A DNA stretch of 64,000 nucleotides from Burkholderiaceae bacterium (GCA_022843955.1 JALHMQ010000001.1:1-64000), one strand, 5' to 3'. Shown: positions 52,629-60,985, numbered from the stretch's first letter. A program made the numbers and translations. The notes: generated from the letters alone by a model not told the origin.

Positions 52629-53864
52629 ATGCAACCCGTACCCAGCAGTGTGCGCATTCAAGCTTCGCGCGGCCCCGACGCCAAGTGGCCGAAGACGCGC
52701 ACGCGTACCAACTACCTGAAGCGACCGGAGTACCGCGGGCACAGCATCCCCGGACTTCTCGGCGCCGACGAGGAGAAGTGCCGTAAACAGCTTGAGGATA
52801 TGCGATGGGGCAAAGGTCGCCAGGTGTGTCCCGAGTGCGGCGGGGTCGGGCAGCACTACTGGAGCCCGGCATTCAAGCGCTACAAGTGCCGCCACAAGGC
52901 GTGCGGCAAGCAGTTCACCGTGTTCTCTGGCACGCGCGTTCACGGCTTGCGGCTGGGTGCGGCCAACTTCCTCAGCATGCTCGCGCACTTCGTCGAGGCG
53001 AAGGACAGCATCTCAGCGCGCGAGTTGGCAGGGCAGCACGACCTGAACACGCAAACCGCTCACGTGGTGGGTTTGAAGATTCGCGAGGCGATTGCAGCAT
53101 CGATGCTTGCCGAGCCACCATTGACCGGCTACGTGCAGGCCGATGCGGCGTACTTCATGAAATACCGGCGTCCTGGCAACGTCGGCACGGGCGCCTCTTT
53201 CGCCGCGAAGGCCGACCAGAAGAATGCCGGGCTCGATGAGAGCGGCAAGGTCAAGCAGACGGTCAGCAAGAACATGCATGCACTCGTTGTTTTCGTGCAG
53301 GCGGCGCAGGCAGGAATGCGGCGGTACAAGGTCGCGGTGACGAAGACCGAGAATGCAGTCGACCTACTGAATTTCGGCCAGCGATTCTGCGACAAGAACG
53401 CCTGGCTCGTCACCGACCAGCACAACGCCTACAACCTGTACAGCGGCGCCTTCGACGAGCACACCCGGGTCAACCACTCCGTAGAGTTCATGAACGAGGA
53501 CGGCTTTCACACCAACCTCGCCGAGAACTTCTTCGGTCGCATGCGCTCAGCGCAAAGTGGCGCCTGGCACCGCATGTCGCTCCAGTACCTGGAGTTGTAT
53601 GGCTGGGAGTTCGCTTGGCGCCAGACCATGCTGGAGCGGTCGAACGCAGAGCAGTTGGCGGACCTTGCGCATCGGGTGCTGAACACCGGGCGCTCCGAGC
53701 GTTTCGCGGATTACTGGGGCAAGCGCGATGAGCCGAAGGTCAAGCCTGATGTGGACGACCGAGGGCTCGCAATCGAAATCGACAAGGGCGGCCTGAGGAA
53801 AAAGCGCGGTCGCAAGCGTATTGGGCATGTCGTGCCGCAGGCGGCCGCACCTCGCAGCAGCTAG
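52629..53864 (+). CDS. IS1595-family transposase
   Basis: This 411-aa DDE transposase has an N-terminal zinc-ribbon (CPECGGVGQHYWSPAFKRYKC followed by CRHKACGKQFTVFSGT), a helix-turn-helix (SARELAGQHDLNTQTAHVVGLKIRE), and the catalytic core: D in YVQADAAYF, D in WLVTDQHNAYN, then HTNLAENFFGRMR with the IS1595-typical Asn and Glu. The basic C-terminal tail (KKRGRKR) fits DNA binding. It is near the right end of the 16.75-kb element, whose 8-bp target duplication agrees with this family. It is convergent with, and overlaps by 4 bp, two accessory genes. Confidence 0.92.
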   Translation: MQPVPSSVRIQASRGPDAKWPKTRTRTNYLKRPEYRGHSIPGLLGADEEKCRKQLEDMRWGKGRQVCPECGGVGQHYWSPAFKRYKCRHKACGKQFTVFSGTRVHGLRLGAANFLSMLAHFVEAKDSISARELAGQHDLNTQTAHVVGLKIREAIAASMLAEPPLTGYVQADAAYFMKYRRPGNVGTGASFAAKADQKNAGLDESGKVKQTVSKNMHALVVFVQAAQAGMRRYKVAVTKTENAVDLLNFGQRFCDKNAWLVTDQHNAYNLYSGAFDEHTRVNHSVEFMNEDGFHTNLAENFFGRMRSAQSGAWHRMSLQYLELYGWEFAWRQTMLERSNAEQLADLAHRVLNTGRSERFADYWGKRDEPKVKPDVDDRGLAIEIDKGGLRKKRGRKRIGHVVPQAAAPRSS

Positions 53865-54379
53865 CCTCGAAACATCGAGGACAGGCGCCAGCGCTGCTGG
53901 ACTTGTCCTTGCCCGCGCTTCAGCGCGATTTCAGGCACGACCGCTCCTTCGCGCTTGAGGGCATGAACCGCCTCTCTCAGTTTCTGCAGAAAGTGCTCGT
54001 GCTGCGTGGCGTTGAGGACCAACTTTCGCTTCAGCACGATGGCATCTGCGATTTCCTTGTACGTCATCCAGTCACCACACTTGCGCAGCGCTGCGAGCGA
54101 CTCGGCCCGAACGTCGCCGTAGCCCAGAGGGCCAACCTTCGGCCACGTTCGAATTGGACGGATGGCGGCCGGTGCGAAGTTCACGTTGAGGAAGCGGATG
54201 ACGCCCTCGATGTGCCGCATCGCCTCGGTGGCGTTCTCCGGCTCAACGAGCACCTCGTGTCCCTCGGCCTTCTTGACCAACTCGCCGCGCAGGCGCGCGT
54301 GCAGGCGGATGAGCGCCCGTGCAAGCTGCTGGGTCGCGACGGGGAGCGGAGACTGCGGGGAAGGATTGCGGCTGGGCAT
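53861..54379 (-). CDS. Winged-helix-like accessory protein 1 of the transposon
   Basis: This 172-aa protein of no named family has an N-terminal helical region (ATQQLARALIRLHARLRGEL) and a C-terminal winged-helix-like domain (PLGYGDVRAESLAALRKCGD...TYKEIADAIV...ALKREGAVV...QQRWRL). That C-terminal domain aligns without large gaps with the neighbouring 152-aa protein, so the two look like ancient paralogues. The ATG at 54379 was chosen over a longer start. It overlaps the transposase stop by 4 bp and may be a DNA-binding helper of transposition. Confidence 0.65.
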   Translation of the reverse strand: MPSRNPSPQSPLPVATQQLARALIRLHARLRGELVKKAEGHEVLVEPENATEAMRHIEGVIRFLNVNFAPAAIRPIRTWPKVGPLGYGDVRAESLAALRKCGDWMTYKEIADAIVLKRKLVLNATQHEHFLQKLREAVHALKREGAVVPEIALKRGQGQVQQRWRLSSMFRG

Positions 54380-54408
54380 GTCGCGTAAAGCGACGGCCCT
54401 TAGCCTTG

Positions 54409-54867
54409 CTAGGCGGCCAGCAGACGCCCTTCGCCGTCCTTGCGCAGGCGCCACCGGATGGCCCGGGTCTTCGGGTCCTGCTCGACCGCCTCAACCACGC
54501 CGACGCGTTCGTATCGGCGCAATGCCATGGCAACGCTCGATGCAAAGTCATCCGCCTGCTTCCTGGTGGCAAAGGCTAGTCGGTTGCTGTCCCTGATGAG
54601 TTGCGCCAGGTCGGGGGTCCAGAGCACCTCTCGCTGGCGCAGGAACCGGAGACAGCCGGCTGCCACGGCACCGCGGGGCAGCGGACCGCGCTTCATGGGC
54701 GCTGCGACCTTCTTCGGTGGCGCCCATTCGGGGTCCAGAACGCGCAACGCATAGTCGAGCGACTGCAGTTCACGCTCGACTTCGGTGAGGCGAGAGGTGA
54801 GCGCGTGCCGCTCGAAGGCGAGCTCGGCGCGGCGCTGCTTGAGTTTGCGAGGGGTGCGGGTCGTCAT
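54409..54867 (-). CDS. Winged-helix-like accessory protein 2 of the transposon
   Basis: This 152-aa protein has a basic N-terminal coiled coil (TPRKLKQRRAELAFERHALT then SRLTEVERELQSLD) and a C-terminal domain PLPRGAVAAGCLRFLRQREV...LAQLIRDSNRLAFATRK...LRRYERVGVVEAV...IRWRL. The latter mirrors the downstream 172-aa protein. The gap to that gene is 29 bp, so they form an operon reading away from the right end. The gene starts about 150 bp inside the right terminal repeat. Confidence 0.65.
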   Translation of the reverse strand: MTTRTPRKLKQRRAELAFERHALTSRLTEVERELQSLDYALRVLDPEWAPPKKVAAPMKRGPLPRGAVAAGCLRFLRQREVLWTPDLAQLIRDSNRLAFATRKQADDFASSVAMALRRYERVGVVEAVEQDPKTRAIRWRLRKDGEGRLLAA

Positions 54868-55018
54868 ACCCGCAGGGATGACGCACTGGCCGGCTCCCGT
54901 CAAGGGCCGCTTTGTTGAGTCTTCTAACGGGCAGGCGACGATGTCGGGTGTATTTGTCTAACCGCCACCCGCACCGCTCACACGACCGAAGGGTGTAGTC
55001 GTCTAACCGCCGCTCCGG
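54868..55018. repeat. Right arm of the island with repeated terminal motifs
   Basis: Noncoding. The motif GGGTGTAKTYGTCTAACC occurs at 54991-55008 (28 bp inside the terminal copy) and at 54946-54963 (45 bp further in). A weaker version, TTGAGTCTTCTAACGG, lies at 54915-54930. These ordered repeats look like transposase-binding sites. Confidence 0.8.
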
Positions 55019-55043
55019 GGGTGTAGTTGTCTAAGCAATCCCG
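55019..55043 (-). repeat. Right terminal inverted repeat of the island
   Basis: This 25-bp repeat ends in GCAATCCCG and matches the left terminal repeat at 23 of 25 positions in inverted orientation. Confidence 0.9.
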
Positions 55044-55051
55044 ATAAGGGC
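55044..55051. repeat. Right copy of 8-bp target-site duplication ATAAGGGC
   Basis: Identical to 38286-38293 outside the left end. The 193 bp from here to the next gene show no gene and may contain the promoter of the NlpC/P60 gene. Confidence 0.88.
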
Positions 55052-55244
55052 GGTTTGCACGGGGTGGTTCCGGTGGCGTGGGCCGCGTCATCCTCGGGAC
55101 GCTGCGGGCGCAACACGCCCCGCAAGCTGGCCGGGAAATGTACCGGAATCGTCTCGGGGGGAGCGCATCCGCCCGGCCTCCCGCGAACTGCGGTCGACGC
55201 CCACTTCTGATTTCGGCTAACTTCGCGATGAACTGAAGGCCGAC

Positions 55245-55859
55245 ATGACGATACGCATCACGTGTTTGAGGCTACGGCGGCGCGCGCTCCGCCTGATGTG
55301 CGTGGCCGCGGCGTGCTTCGCGGGTGTCGGTGCGGCATCGGCGCAGGACGCGGGTGCCGGCGGGCAGGGTACCTTGCCCGGCGCGCAGATCGCCGTTGAA
55401 GCCTTGATGCTGCTAGGCGTGCCCTATCGCTACGGCGGACAAGACCCGGCGCGCGGCCTCGATTGCAGTGGCCTGGTGCGGCACGTTGCGCAGTCGGTCC
55501 TCGGACTGGATCTGCCGCGCACTGCCGAGGCCATGGCCCGCATCGGCGAAGCGGTCAAGCGCGATGCGTTGCAGGTCGGCGATCTCGTCTTCTTCAACAC
55601 GCGTGGCCGGCGCTACTCGCATGTCGGGATCTATGTGGGCGACGGACAGTTCGTGCACGCGCCCACGCAGCGGGGCAAGGTTCGCGTCGAAGCTGTCGGC
55701 GCGAGTTACTGGGAGCGCCGCTTCAATGGTGCGCGGCGGCTGCTGCCGACCGCGCCGACCGCCACGATCGATGCGCCTGCTACTGGTCTGACGGACTTGG
55801 TGCCGGAGCCGCCGTCGCCCTCAACGCCCGCCTACGGCGACCCCGCTGGCGGCGCCTGA
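55245..55859 (+). CDS. NlpC/P60 family cell-wall peptidase
   Basis: This 204-aa secreted endopeptidase cuts peptide cross-bridges of peptidoglycan. A basic signal peptide ends at about AASAQD (residue 34). The catalytic Cys is in RGLDCSGLV, the His in RYSHVGIYVGDG and the third polar residue in FVHAPT. The tail is Pro/Thr-rich. The gene is downstream of the transposon's right end. Its last 39 bp overlap the convergent patatin gene. Confidence 0.92.
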   Translation: MTIRITCLRLRRRALRLMCVAAACFAGVGAASAQDAGAGGQGTLPGAQIAVEALMLLGVPYRYGGQDPARGLDCSGLVRHVAQSVLGLDLPRTAEAMARIGEAVKRDALQVGDLVFFNTRGRRYSHVGIYVGDGQFVHAPTQRGKVRVEAVGASYWERRFNGARRLLPTAPTATIDAPATGLTDLVPEPPSPSTPAYGDPAGGA

Positions 55860-56798
55860 CGACGCCGTTCCCCCCGGCCTGACAGCCAGCCGCGCGCGGG
55901 CCCGCGCCAAAACCTCCTGAAGCGGCTTCAGCTGCGCGCTGGCAGCGGTCTCGCCTTCGAGGATCGACAGGTGGCGTGACTGGAAGTCGGTGCCCTTGGT
56001 GGCGCCGAGCGAGGGCCGGATCACCACGTCGGCGTTCTGCAACTCGTGCGCCGCGATCGACTGGCCCATGATGGCAAACGTCTGCAGCAGCAGGTCAACC
56101 GACCCACCCAGCGACTGCGCGGCTGGGCGGCTGGAAATGTCGACTGCAATGACGACATCCGCCCCCATGTTCCGTGCTGCCCGCGCCGGCACCGGACTGA
56201 CCAGGCCACCGTCCACATACTCGCGGCCGTTGATGGTCACCGGCTGGAAGATCGCCGGCACGCTGCTCGACGCCCGCACGGCCATGCCGACGTTGCCGCG
56301 CTCGAACACGATCAGTTCCCCGCTTTGCAGGTCGGTGGCCGTGATCGCCAGCCGGCGCGGCAGTTTCTCGATCGGCCGGTTGTCCACCGCCTTGTTGATG
56401 AAGTTCTGCAGCGCCTCGCCGCGCAGCACGCCGCGCGAAGGCAGCGACCAGTCGGCGATCGCGGTCTCGTCCATCTGCAATGCCAGACGCTGCAGATCGA
56501 AGCCGTTGAATCCCGCTGCGTACAGCGCGCCGACCACGCTGCCGGCACTGGTACCGGCGATCAGGTCGGGCACGATGCCCTGCGCCTCCAGCGTCTTGAT
56601 CACGCCGATATGGGCAAAGCCGCGCGCCGCGCCGCCGCCCAACGCCAGGCCGATCCGCACTGGCCGTGGCGGGACGGACGGTGGTGGAGGCGGCGGGACG
56701 GGTGGCGATGCTGGCGGCGCGACCGGCGCCGTGCTCTGACAGCCGGCCAGCGCGGTGGCAGACAGGGCGACGACAAGCTGGCGGCGGAGCGGATTCAT
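55821..56798 (-). CDS. Patatin-like phospholipase lipoprotein (RssA-like)
   Basis: This 325-aa protein has a lipoprotein signal (RRQLVVALSATALAGC), a long Pro-rich linker (PPASPPVPPPPPPSVPPRP) and a patatin domain. The oxyanion motif is GLALGGGAARGFAH, the catalytic Ser is in AGTSAGSVVG and the Asp is in YVDGGLVSPVP. It would hydrolyse acyl esters of lipids at the periplasmic side of a membrane. The ATG at 56798 was chosen because it begins the signal sequence. The C-terminus overlaps the NlpC/P60 gene. Confidence 0.9.
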   Translation of the reverse strand: MNPLRRQLVVALSATALAGCQSTAPVAPPASPPVPPPPPPSVPPRPVRIGLALGGGAARGFAHIGVIKTLEAQGIVPDLIAGTSAGSVVGALYAAGFNGFDLQRLALQMDETAIADWSLPSRGVLRGEALQNFINKAVDNRPIEKLPRRLAITATDLQSGELIVFERGNVGMAVRASSSVPAIFQPVTINGREYVDGGLVSPVPARAARNMGADVVIAVDISSRPAAQSLGGSVDLLLQTFAIMGQSIAAHELQNADVVIRPSLGATKGTDFQSRHLSILEGETAASAQLKPLQEVLARARARLAVRPGGTASSGAASGVAVGGR

Positions 56799-56910
56799 CG
56801 GGTCGGGCCATGGGCGAACAGCCGCGGATGGTAGTCGTCTGTGAGGGGCCGGCGTGCTTGCAGCCGTGCGGCTGTCCTTCCGACCATCCTCATGACGTGG
56901 ATCAAATGGA

Positions 56911-56935
56911 TAGTAATGAGAACTATTTGCAAATA
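56911..56935 (+). promoter_or_regulatory. Fur-box-like operator upstream of fbpA
   Basis: The stretch TAGTAATGAGAACTATTTGC, followed by AAATA, is A+T-rich in a GC-rich context and resembles Fur sites (AATGAGAA...ATTTGCAAAT). It is about 95 bp before the fbpA start codon. Confidence 0.6.
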
Positions 56936-57029
56936 GGAATGAGTCGCGATAGAGTCTCGCCAACGCGGCGCCTGCCGATTGATTTATCCCCCGCCCCGCC
57001 TCACGGCAACAACGTCAAACCGAGGAAAC

Positions 57030-58109
57030 ATGCACAAGCACAGAACCCATACCTGCGGCGAGCGCTGGCTCGAACGCGGCCTGCGCACCGTGATCGCCGC
57101 CGCAATGGTCGGCGGTGGCGTCACCGTCTGGCAAGAGAGCCACGCCCAATCGCCCCAGGTCCTGAACCTGTACTCGGCGCGGCACTACCAGACGGACGAG
57201 GCGCTGTACGCCAACTTCACCAAGCAGACCGGCATCAAGATCAACCGCATCGAACTCGGCGACGAGCCGCTGCTGCAGCGCCTGCGCGCCGAAGGGGCCA
57301 ACAGCCCGGCCGACGTGGTGCTGATGGTGGATGCCGCCCGCCTGTGGCGGGCACAGATCGACGGCCTGTTCCAGCCGCTCCAGTCCAAGACGCTGGAATC
57401 GCGCATTCCGGCGCAATGGCGGTCGAACGACAACACCTGGTTCGGCTTCTCGGCGCGCGCCCGCACCATTTTCTTCGATCCGACCAAGGTCAAGGCCGAG
57501 GACGTCGATACCTATGAAGAGCTGGCCGACCCCAAGAACCAGGGGAAGGTCTGCACACGCTCGGGCTCGCACCCCTACATGCTTTCGATGATCGGCGCCA
57601 TTGTCGAGCACCATGGGGAAGCAAAGGCGGAGACTTGGGCGAGCGGTGTCGTGACCAATCTCGCGCGTCCGCCGCGCGGCGGCGACACCGACCAGATCCG
57701 TGCCGTCGCCGCCGGCGAGTGCGCAGTCGCCGTGTCGAACACGTACTACTGGGTGCGCCTCATGCGCTCCAGCGACCCCAAGGACAAGGATGTCGTTAGC
57801 AAGGTCAAGATGGTGTGGCCCAACCAGGCGGGCGTGGGAACCCATATGAACATCTCCGGCGGTGCGGTGGCGCGCCATGCGCCCAACCGCGACAACGCGA
57901 TCAAGTTCATGGAGTACCTGGCCGGTCCTGACGCGCAAGCCTACTTCGCCAACGGCAACAACGAGTGGCCGCTCGCCACCGGCGCCAAGCTCAACAACCC
58001 GGAACTGGCCTCGCTCGGCTCGTTCAAGCAGGACCCGCTGCCGATTTCGTCGGTGGGCAAGGGCCAGATCGCGGCTCAGCGCATCCTCGATCGAGTCGGC
58101 TATCGGTGA
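57030..58109 (+). CDS. fbpA: Ferric iron ABC transporter substrate-binding protein (FbpA type)
   Basis: This 359-aa periplasmic protein has a signal peptide ending about AQS (residue 41) and then VLNLYSARHYQTDEALYANFTKQTGIKINRIE, the classical start of FbpA/IdiA proteins. The paired tyrosines that hold Fe3+ are present in SNTYYWVRLMRS. GAGGA precedes the ATG at 57030. It is the missing partner of fbpB and fbpC near the left end of the window. A Fur-like box lies upstream and a strong hairpin downstream. Confidence 0.92.
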   Translation: MHKHRTHTCGERWLERGLRTVIAAAMVGGGVTVWQESHAQSPQVLNLYSARHYQTDEALYANFTKQTGIKINRIELGDEPLLQRLRAEGANSPADVVLMVDAARLWRAQIDGLFQPLQSKTLESRIPAQWRSNDNTWFGFSARARTIFFDPTKVKAEDVDTYEELADPKNQGKVCTRSGSHPYMLSMIGAIVEHHGEAKAETWASGVVTNLARPPRGGDTDQIRAVAAGECAVAVSNTYYWVRLMRSSDPKDKDVVSKVKMVWPNQAGVGTHMNISGGAVARHAPNRDNAIKFMEYLAGPDAQAYFANGNNEWPLATGAKLNNPELASLGSFKQDPLPISSVGKGQIAAQRILDRVGYR

Positions 58110-58118
58110 GTTCAGTTT

Positions 58119-58179
58119 GTCGTCGCGGTGGCAGCGGGGTTGACCCCCCCCTCTCAATGCCGGCTGCCACCGCGACGAC
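58119..58179. terminator. Perfect 17-bp inverted repeat between fbpA and hemP
   Basis: Arms at 58119-58135 and 58163-58179 are exact complements (GTCGTCGCGGTGGCAGC with GCTGCCACCGCGACGAC) around a 27-nt loop with a C-run. No T tract follows. It starts 10 bp after the fbpA stop and ends 18 bp before the hemP ATG, so it may act as a terminator or as a message-stability structure that separates expression of the two genes. Confidence 0.65.
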
Positions 58180-58197
58180 GCTGTTCCGACATTTGTG

Positions 58198-58374
58198 ATG
58201 CAAACCAAGTCCACTCACGCGCCGGTCACCGACGCCAACCCGCCGCCGCCCGTCCACAAGACGGTGTCCAGTAGCGAGCTGTTAGGCAGTTGCCGCGAGG
58301 TGCGCATCGTCCATCACGGCGAGCAGTACACGCTGCGGCTGACGCGGCTGGGCAAGCTGATCCTGACGAAGTAG
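58198..58374 (+). CDS. hemP: Hemin uptake protein HemP
   Basis: This 58-aa protein has a Pro-rich N-terminus, then the conserved C-terminal core REVRIVHHGEQYTLRLTRLG followed by KLILTK, the HemP/HmuP signature. HemP homologues in Burkholderia and Bradyrhizobium are needed for expression of haem uptake genes and sit beside TonB receptors, as here. No good ribosome site is seen before the ATG, and the strong hairpin ends just upstream, which may affect translation. Confidence 0.9.
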   Translation: MQTKSTHAPVTDANPPPPVHKTVSSSELLGSCREVRIVHHGEQYTLRLTRLGKLILTK

Positions 58375-58596
58375 CCAGCCTGCGCACGTGTCGCGTGCCG
58401 ATCGGGCAGCCAGCCAACCGTCAGTCCCTGTTGTTGAGCAATACGAAGGAGATGACGCCCACTCCCTGCGGGCACCAAGTTCACCTTTCAGGCGATCGAT
58501 CGATCGCACTCTGAACGACCTCAGCCAGCCCTTTGCGCCCACCAGCCTTGAGCGGGGCGTGCCAGCCAGAGGATCTTCCCTTTGGCCGAGGCTGCA

Positions 58597-60978
58597 ATGC
58601 ACACCATCGATTCACCGGGTCATCGAAACGTGATCGTCGCCATTCTGGCAATGATCGGCTGTCATTTCTCCGCGCTGGCGCAACCTGCCAGGGCGCTGCC
58701 TGAAGTCACCGTCTCCGCAACGCCTGCAGTGATCGCGCAGGCGGCAGCAGTCGAAGCGGGCGGCGCTTTCGACTTCAATCTGCCGGCGCAACCGCTGGAG
58801 CAATCGCTACGGTCGATTGCGCAGCGCGCTGGGCTGTCCTTGATCGCGGAACCGACGCAACTGACCGGCCTGCAGGCGCCCGCGCTGAAGTTGCGAGGAA
58901 CGCCCGACACAGCCTTTGCTGCGTTGCTTGCCGGAACGGCGCTCAGCGCACGCAGCGAGCCGGGTGCCGTGGTGCGGATCGTCAGCGAGACGAGACTCGA
59001 TACGGTCGAAGTGATCGGGCGCGTCGAGCGCAACCCGTTTGCGGAGGCGACGTTCTCCGTGACCGGTACGCAGACCGACATTCTCGACATCCCGCAGTCG
59101 GTCAGCGCGGTGACCAAGGAGGTCATCCGCGAGCAGGGGCTGCTGCGCCTCAACGACATCGCGCCGTTCGTGGCCGGCGTCAACGAGTTCTCGGTCTATG
59201 ACGACCTGACCATCCGCGGCTTCCGCAACTCTGACGACCGCCGCGTCAACGGCATGCGCACGTACAACAACTTCTGGAAGCAACCGTTCATCGCGCACCT
59301 GGAGCGGATCGAGATCATCAAGGGGCCGGCTTCCGCGATGTTTGGTGACGCCAGTCCGGGCGGCACGATCAACCTGGTTACCAAGAAGCCATTGCGCACC
59401 GCGCGCGGCGAGGCGGAACTGCGGCTGGGCAGCTACGACGAGAAGTACGGGACGGTCGACCTGACCGGCCCCATCGCCGGCGATGACCGCGTGCTGTACC
59501 GGATGAACGCTGCGCTCGAGGACTCCGAGTCATTCCGCAACCAGTTCTTCCAGAAGGCGTGGATGGTCGCGCCGACGCTTACCTGGCTGCCGACCGACCG
59601 GACGCGGCTGAACCTCGACATCGTTCACGTCGACGACCGCTCGGTGCTCGATCGCGGCCAACCGAACATCGACGGCGCCGGCCGGCTCGGCGTGGTGCCG
59701 ATCGAGGTCATGGTGACGCAGCCGGGCGATCGCCTCGATACCACCGACAGTTCGGTCGCCGTCAGCGGCGACCATCGCCTGACCGACGCCTGGACGGTAT
59801 CGGCGGCGCTGATGCGCTACCGCTATCGCGAGAAGTTGCAGGAGCACGGGCTCAACTTCTACATCACCCCGAGCGTGATCGACCTGTACGCGACCGACCG
59901 CGACACGCGCGCCGACACCACCAACGCGATGGCGCGGGTCGCCGGGCGCTTGACCACCGGCGCCGTCGGTCACGAAGTTGTCGCCGGGGTCGAGTACGCG
60001 CGGCGCGAAGACTTCATGGACGACGGCTACACCGACAACAACACGGTCGGCACCTTCGATCTGCTCAACCCGGTCTATTCGCCGCGCAACTTCGGCTCGT
60101 ACACCTACATCCGGGGACAGTACGGTGGCGAGACGAAGACGACCAGCGTGTTCCTGCACGACACCCTGAGCCTGGCCGCCTGGAAGTTGCTGCTGGGCGT
60201 GCGACAACAGGAGGTCGAGATCACGCCGCTGGGCGAGGCGCCGCAGACCGTCCGCACCACGCTGCCGCGCCTGGGCCTGGTCTACAACGTGACGCCGAGC
60301 GCCAGCGCCTACGGCGTCTACACAACGGGCTTTCAGCCGCCCGACACCTATGCCAACGCGCCCGGCCGCGGCGGTCCGTTCGACCCCGAGAAGAGCCGTC
60401 TGCTGGAGGTGGGCTGGAAGCAGCGCGCATTCGACGACCGCTTCCTGTTCACCGCATCGGCCTACGAGATCGTCAAGCGCAACGTGATCGTCTACCTGGG
60501 CTTCATCAACGGCCAGGATGTGTATGCGCAGCGTGGCGAGGAGCGGGCACGCGGCATTGAACTCGAGGCCAACGGGCGCGTCTTCCGGGGCCTGCAGGTG
60601 CTCGCCAACCTGGCCTACAACGATGCCCGCATCGAAGTCGACCCCGATCCGGCGCTGGTGGGTCAGGCGAAGGAGGGCGCCCCTCGTCTGGCCGGCACCC
60701 TGTTCGCGCGTTACGACTTTCCCAACGGCTTCGGCTTCGGCGGCGGCCTGACCTACATCAGCAAGCGGGAGACTTTTCAGCGGCCGCTGCAGTTGCCGTC
60801 GTACACCGTCGCCAAGCTGGGGGCTTATTGGCAGCGCGACGGCCTGGCGATGCAGTTGCTCGTCGACAACGTGACCGACAAGGTGCACTGGACCGGCGGC
60901 TACAACTACGGCCGCGTGTTTCCTGGCACGCCGCGCACGGTTCGCCTGACTGTCGCGTACCGGTTCTTCGGCGGATGA
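58597..60978 (+). CDS. TonB-dependent outer-membrane receptor with STN signalling domain
   Basis: This 793-aa protein has a signal peptide, an N-terminal secretin/TonB short domain (FDFNLPAQPLEQSLRSIAQR and on through LTGLQAPALKLRG, residues about 52-115), a plug domain (DIPQSVSAVTKEVIREQGLL, IEIIKGPASAMFGDASPGGTINLVTK) and a 22-strand barrel ending in VRLTVAYRFFGG. Receptors of this shape carry ferric siderophores and can signal to an anti-sigma factor, but no fecI/fecR-type pair is seen here. A TTG at 58582 is an alternative start. PepSY follows after 7 bp, suggesting siderophore handling in the periplasm. Confidence 0.93.
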   Translation: MHTIDSPGHRNVIVAILAMIGCHFSALAQPARALPEVTVSATPAVIAQAAAVEAGGAFDFNLPAQPLEQSLRSIAQRAGLSLIAEPTQLTGLQAPALKLRGTPDTAFAALLAGTALSARSEPGAVVRIVSETRLDTVEVIGRVERNPFAEATFSVTGTQTDILDIPQSVSAVTKEVIREQGLLRLNDIAPFVAGVNEFSVYDDLTIRGFRNSDDRRVNGMRTYNNFWKQPFIAHLERIEIIKGPASAMFGDASPGGTINLVTKKPLRTARGEAELRLGSYDEKYGTVDLTGPIAGDDRVLYRMNAALEDSESFRNQFFQKAWMVAPTLTWLPTDRTRLNLDIVHVDDRSVLDRGQPNIDGAGRLGVVPIEVMVTQPGDRLDTTDSSVAVSGDHRLTDAWTVSAALMRYRYREKLQEHGLNFYITPSVIDLYATDRDTRADTTNAMARVAGRLTTGAVGHEVVAGVEYARREDFMDDGYTDNNTVGTFDLLNPVYSPRNFGSYTYIRGQYGGETKTTSVFLHDTLSLAAWKLLLGVRQQEVEITPLGEAPQTVRTTLPRLGLVYNVTPSASAYGVYTTGFQPPDTYANAPGRGGPFDPEKSRLLEVGWKQRAFDDRFLFTASAYEIVKRNVIVYLGFINGQDVYAQRGEERARGIELEANGRVFRGLQVLANLAYNDARIEVDPDPALVGQAKEGAPRLAGTLFARYDFPNGFGFGGGLTYISKRETFQRPLQLPSYTVAKLGAYWQRDGLAMQLLVDNVTDKVHWTGGYNYGRVFPGTPRTVRLTVAYRFFGG

Positions 60979-60985
60979 GATCGGC

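Larger units (their letters stand above)
38294..55043. mobile_element. 16,750-bp transposon-like island with 25-bp terminal inverted repeats
   Basis: The left end reads CGGGATTGCTGAGACCACTA then CACCC. The right end, read inward on the minus strand, is CGGGATTGCTTAGACAACTA then CACCC. These are 25-bp repeats with 23 identities, at 38294-38318 and 55019-55043. An 8-bp direct repeat ATAAGGGC flanks the whole. A second copy of the terminal motif lies 28 bp further in at both ends. An IS1595-family transposase is encoded at 52629-53864; that family is known for 8-bp duplications and for carrying passenger genes. The interior is visibly richer in A+T than the flanks. The cargo includes restriction-modification, toxin-antitoxin, AcrVA2-like, nucleotidyltransferase and WYL/DUF6035 genes. 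It is probably a transposon; which of the two recombinases moves it is inference. Confidence 0.88.

Noticed and set aside
38294-55043. Island as a tRNA-integrated genomic island or ICE
   Set aside because: No integrase, relaxase or tRNA is at either border; terminal inverted repeats with an 8-bp duplication fit transposition instead.
38294-55043. Tn7-like element
   Set aside because: The ends do not start with TGT, the duplication is 8 bp rather than 5, and no TnsABC-type genes are present.
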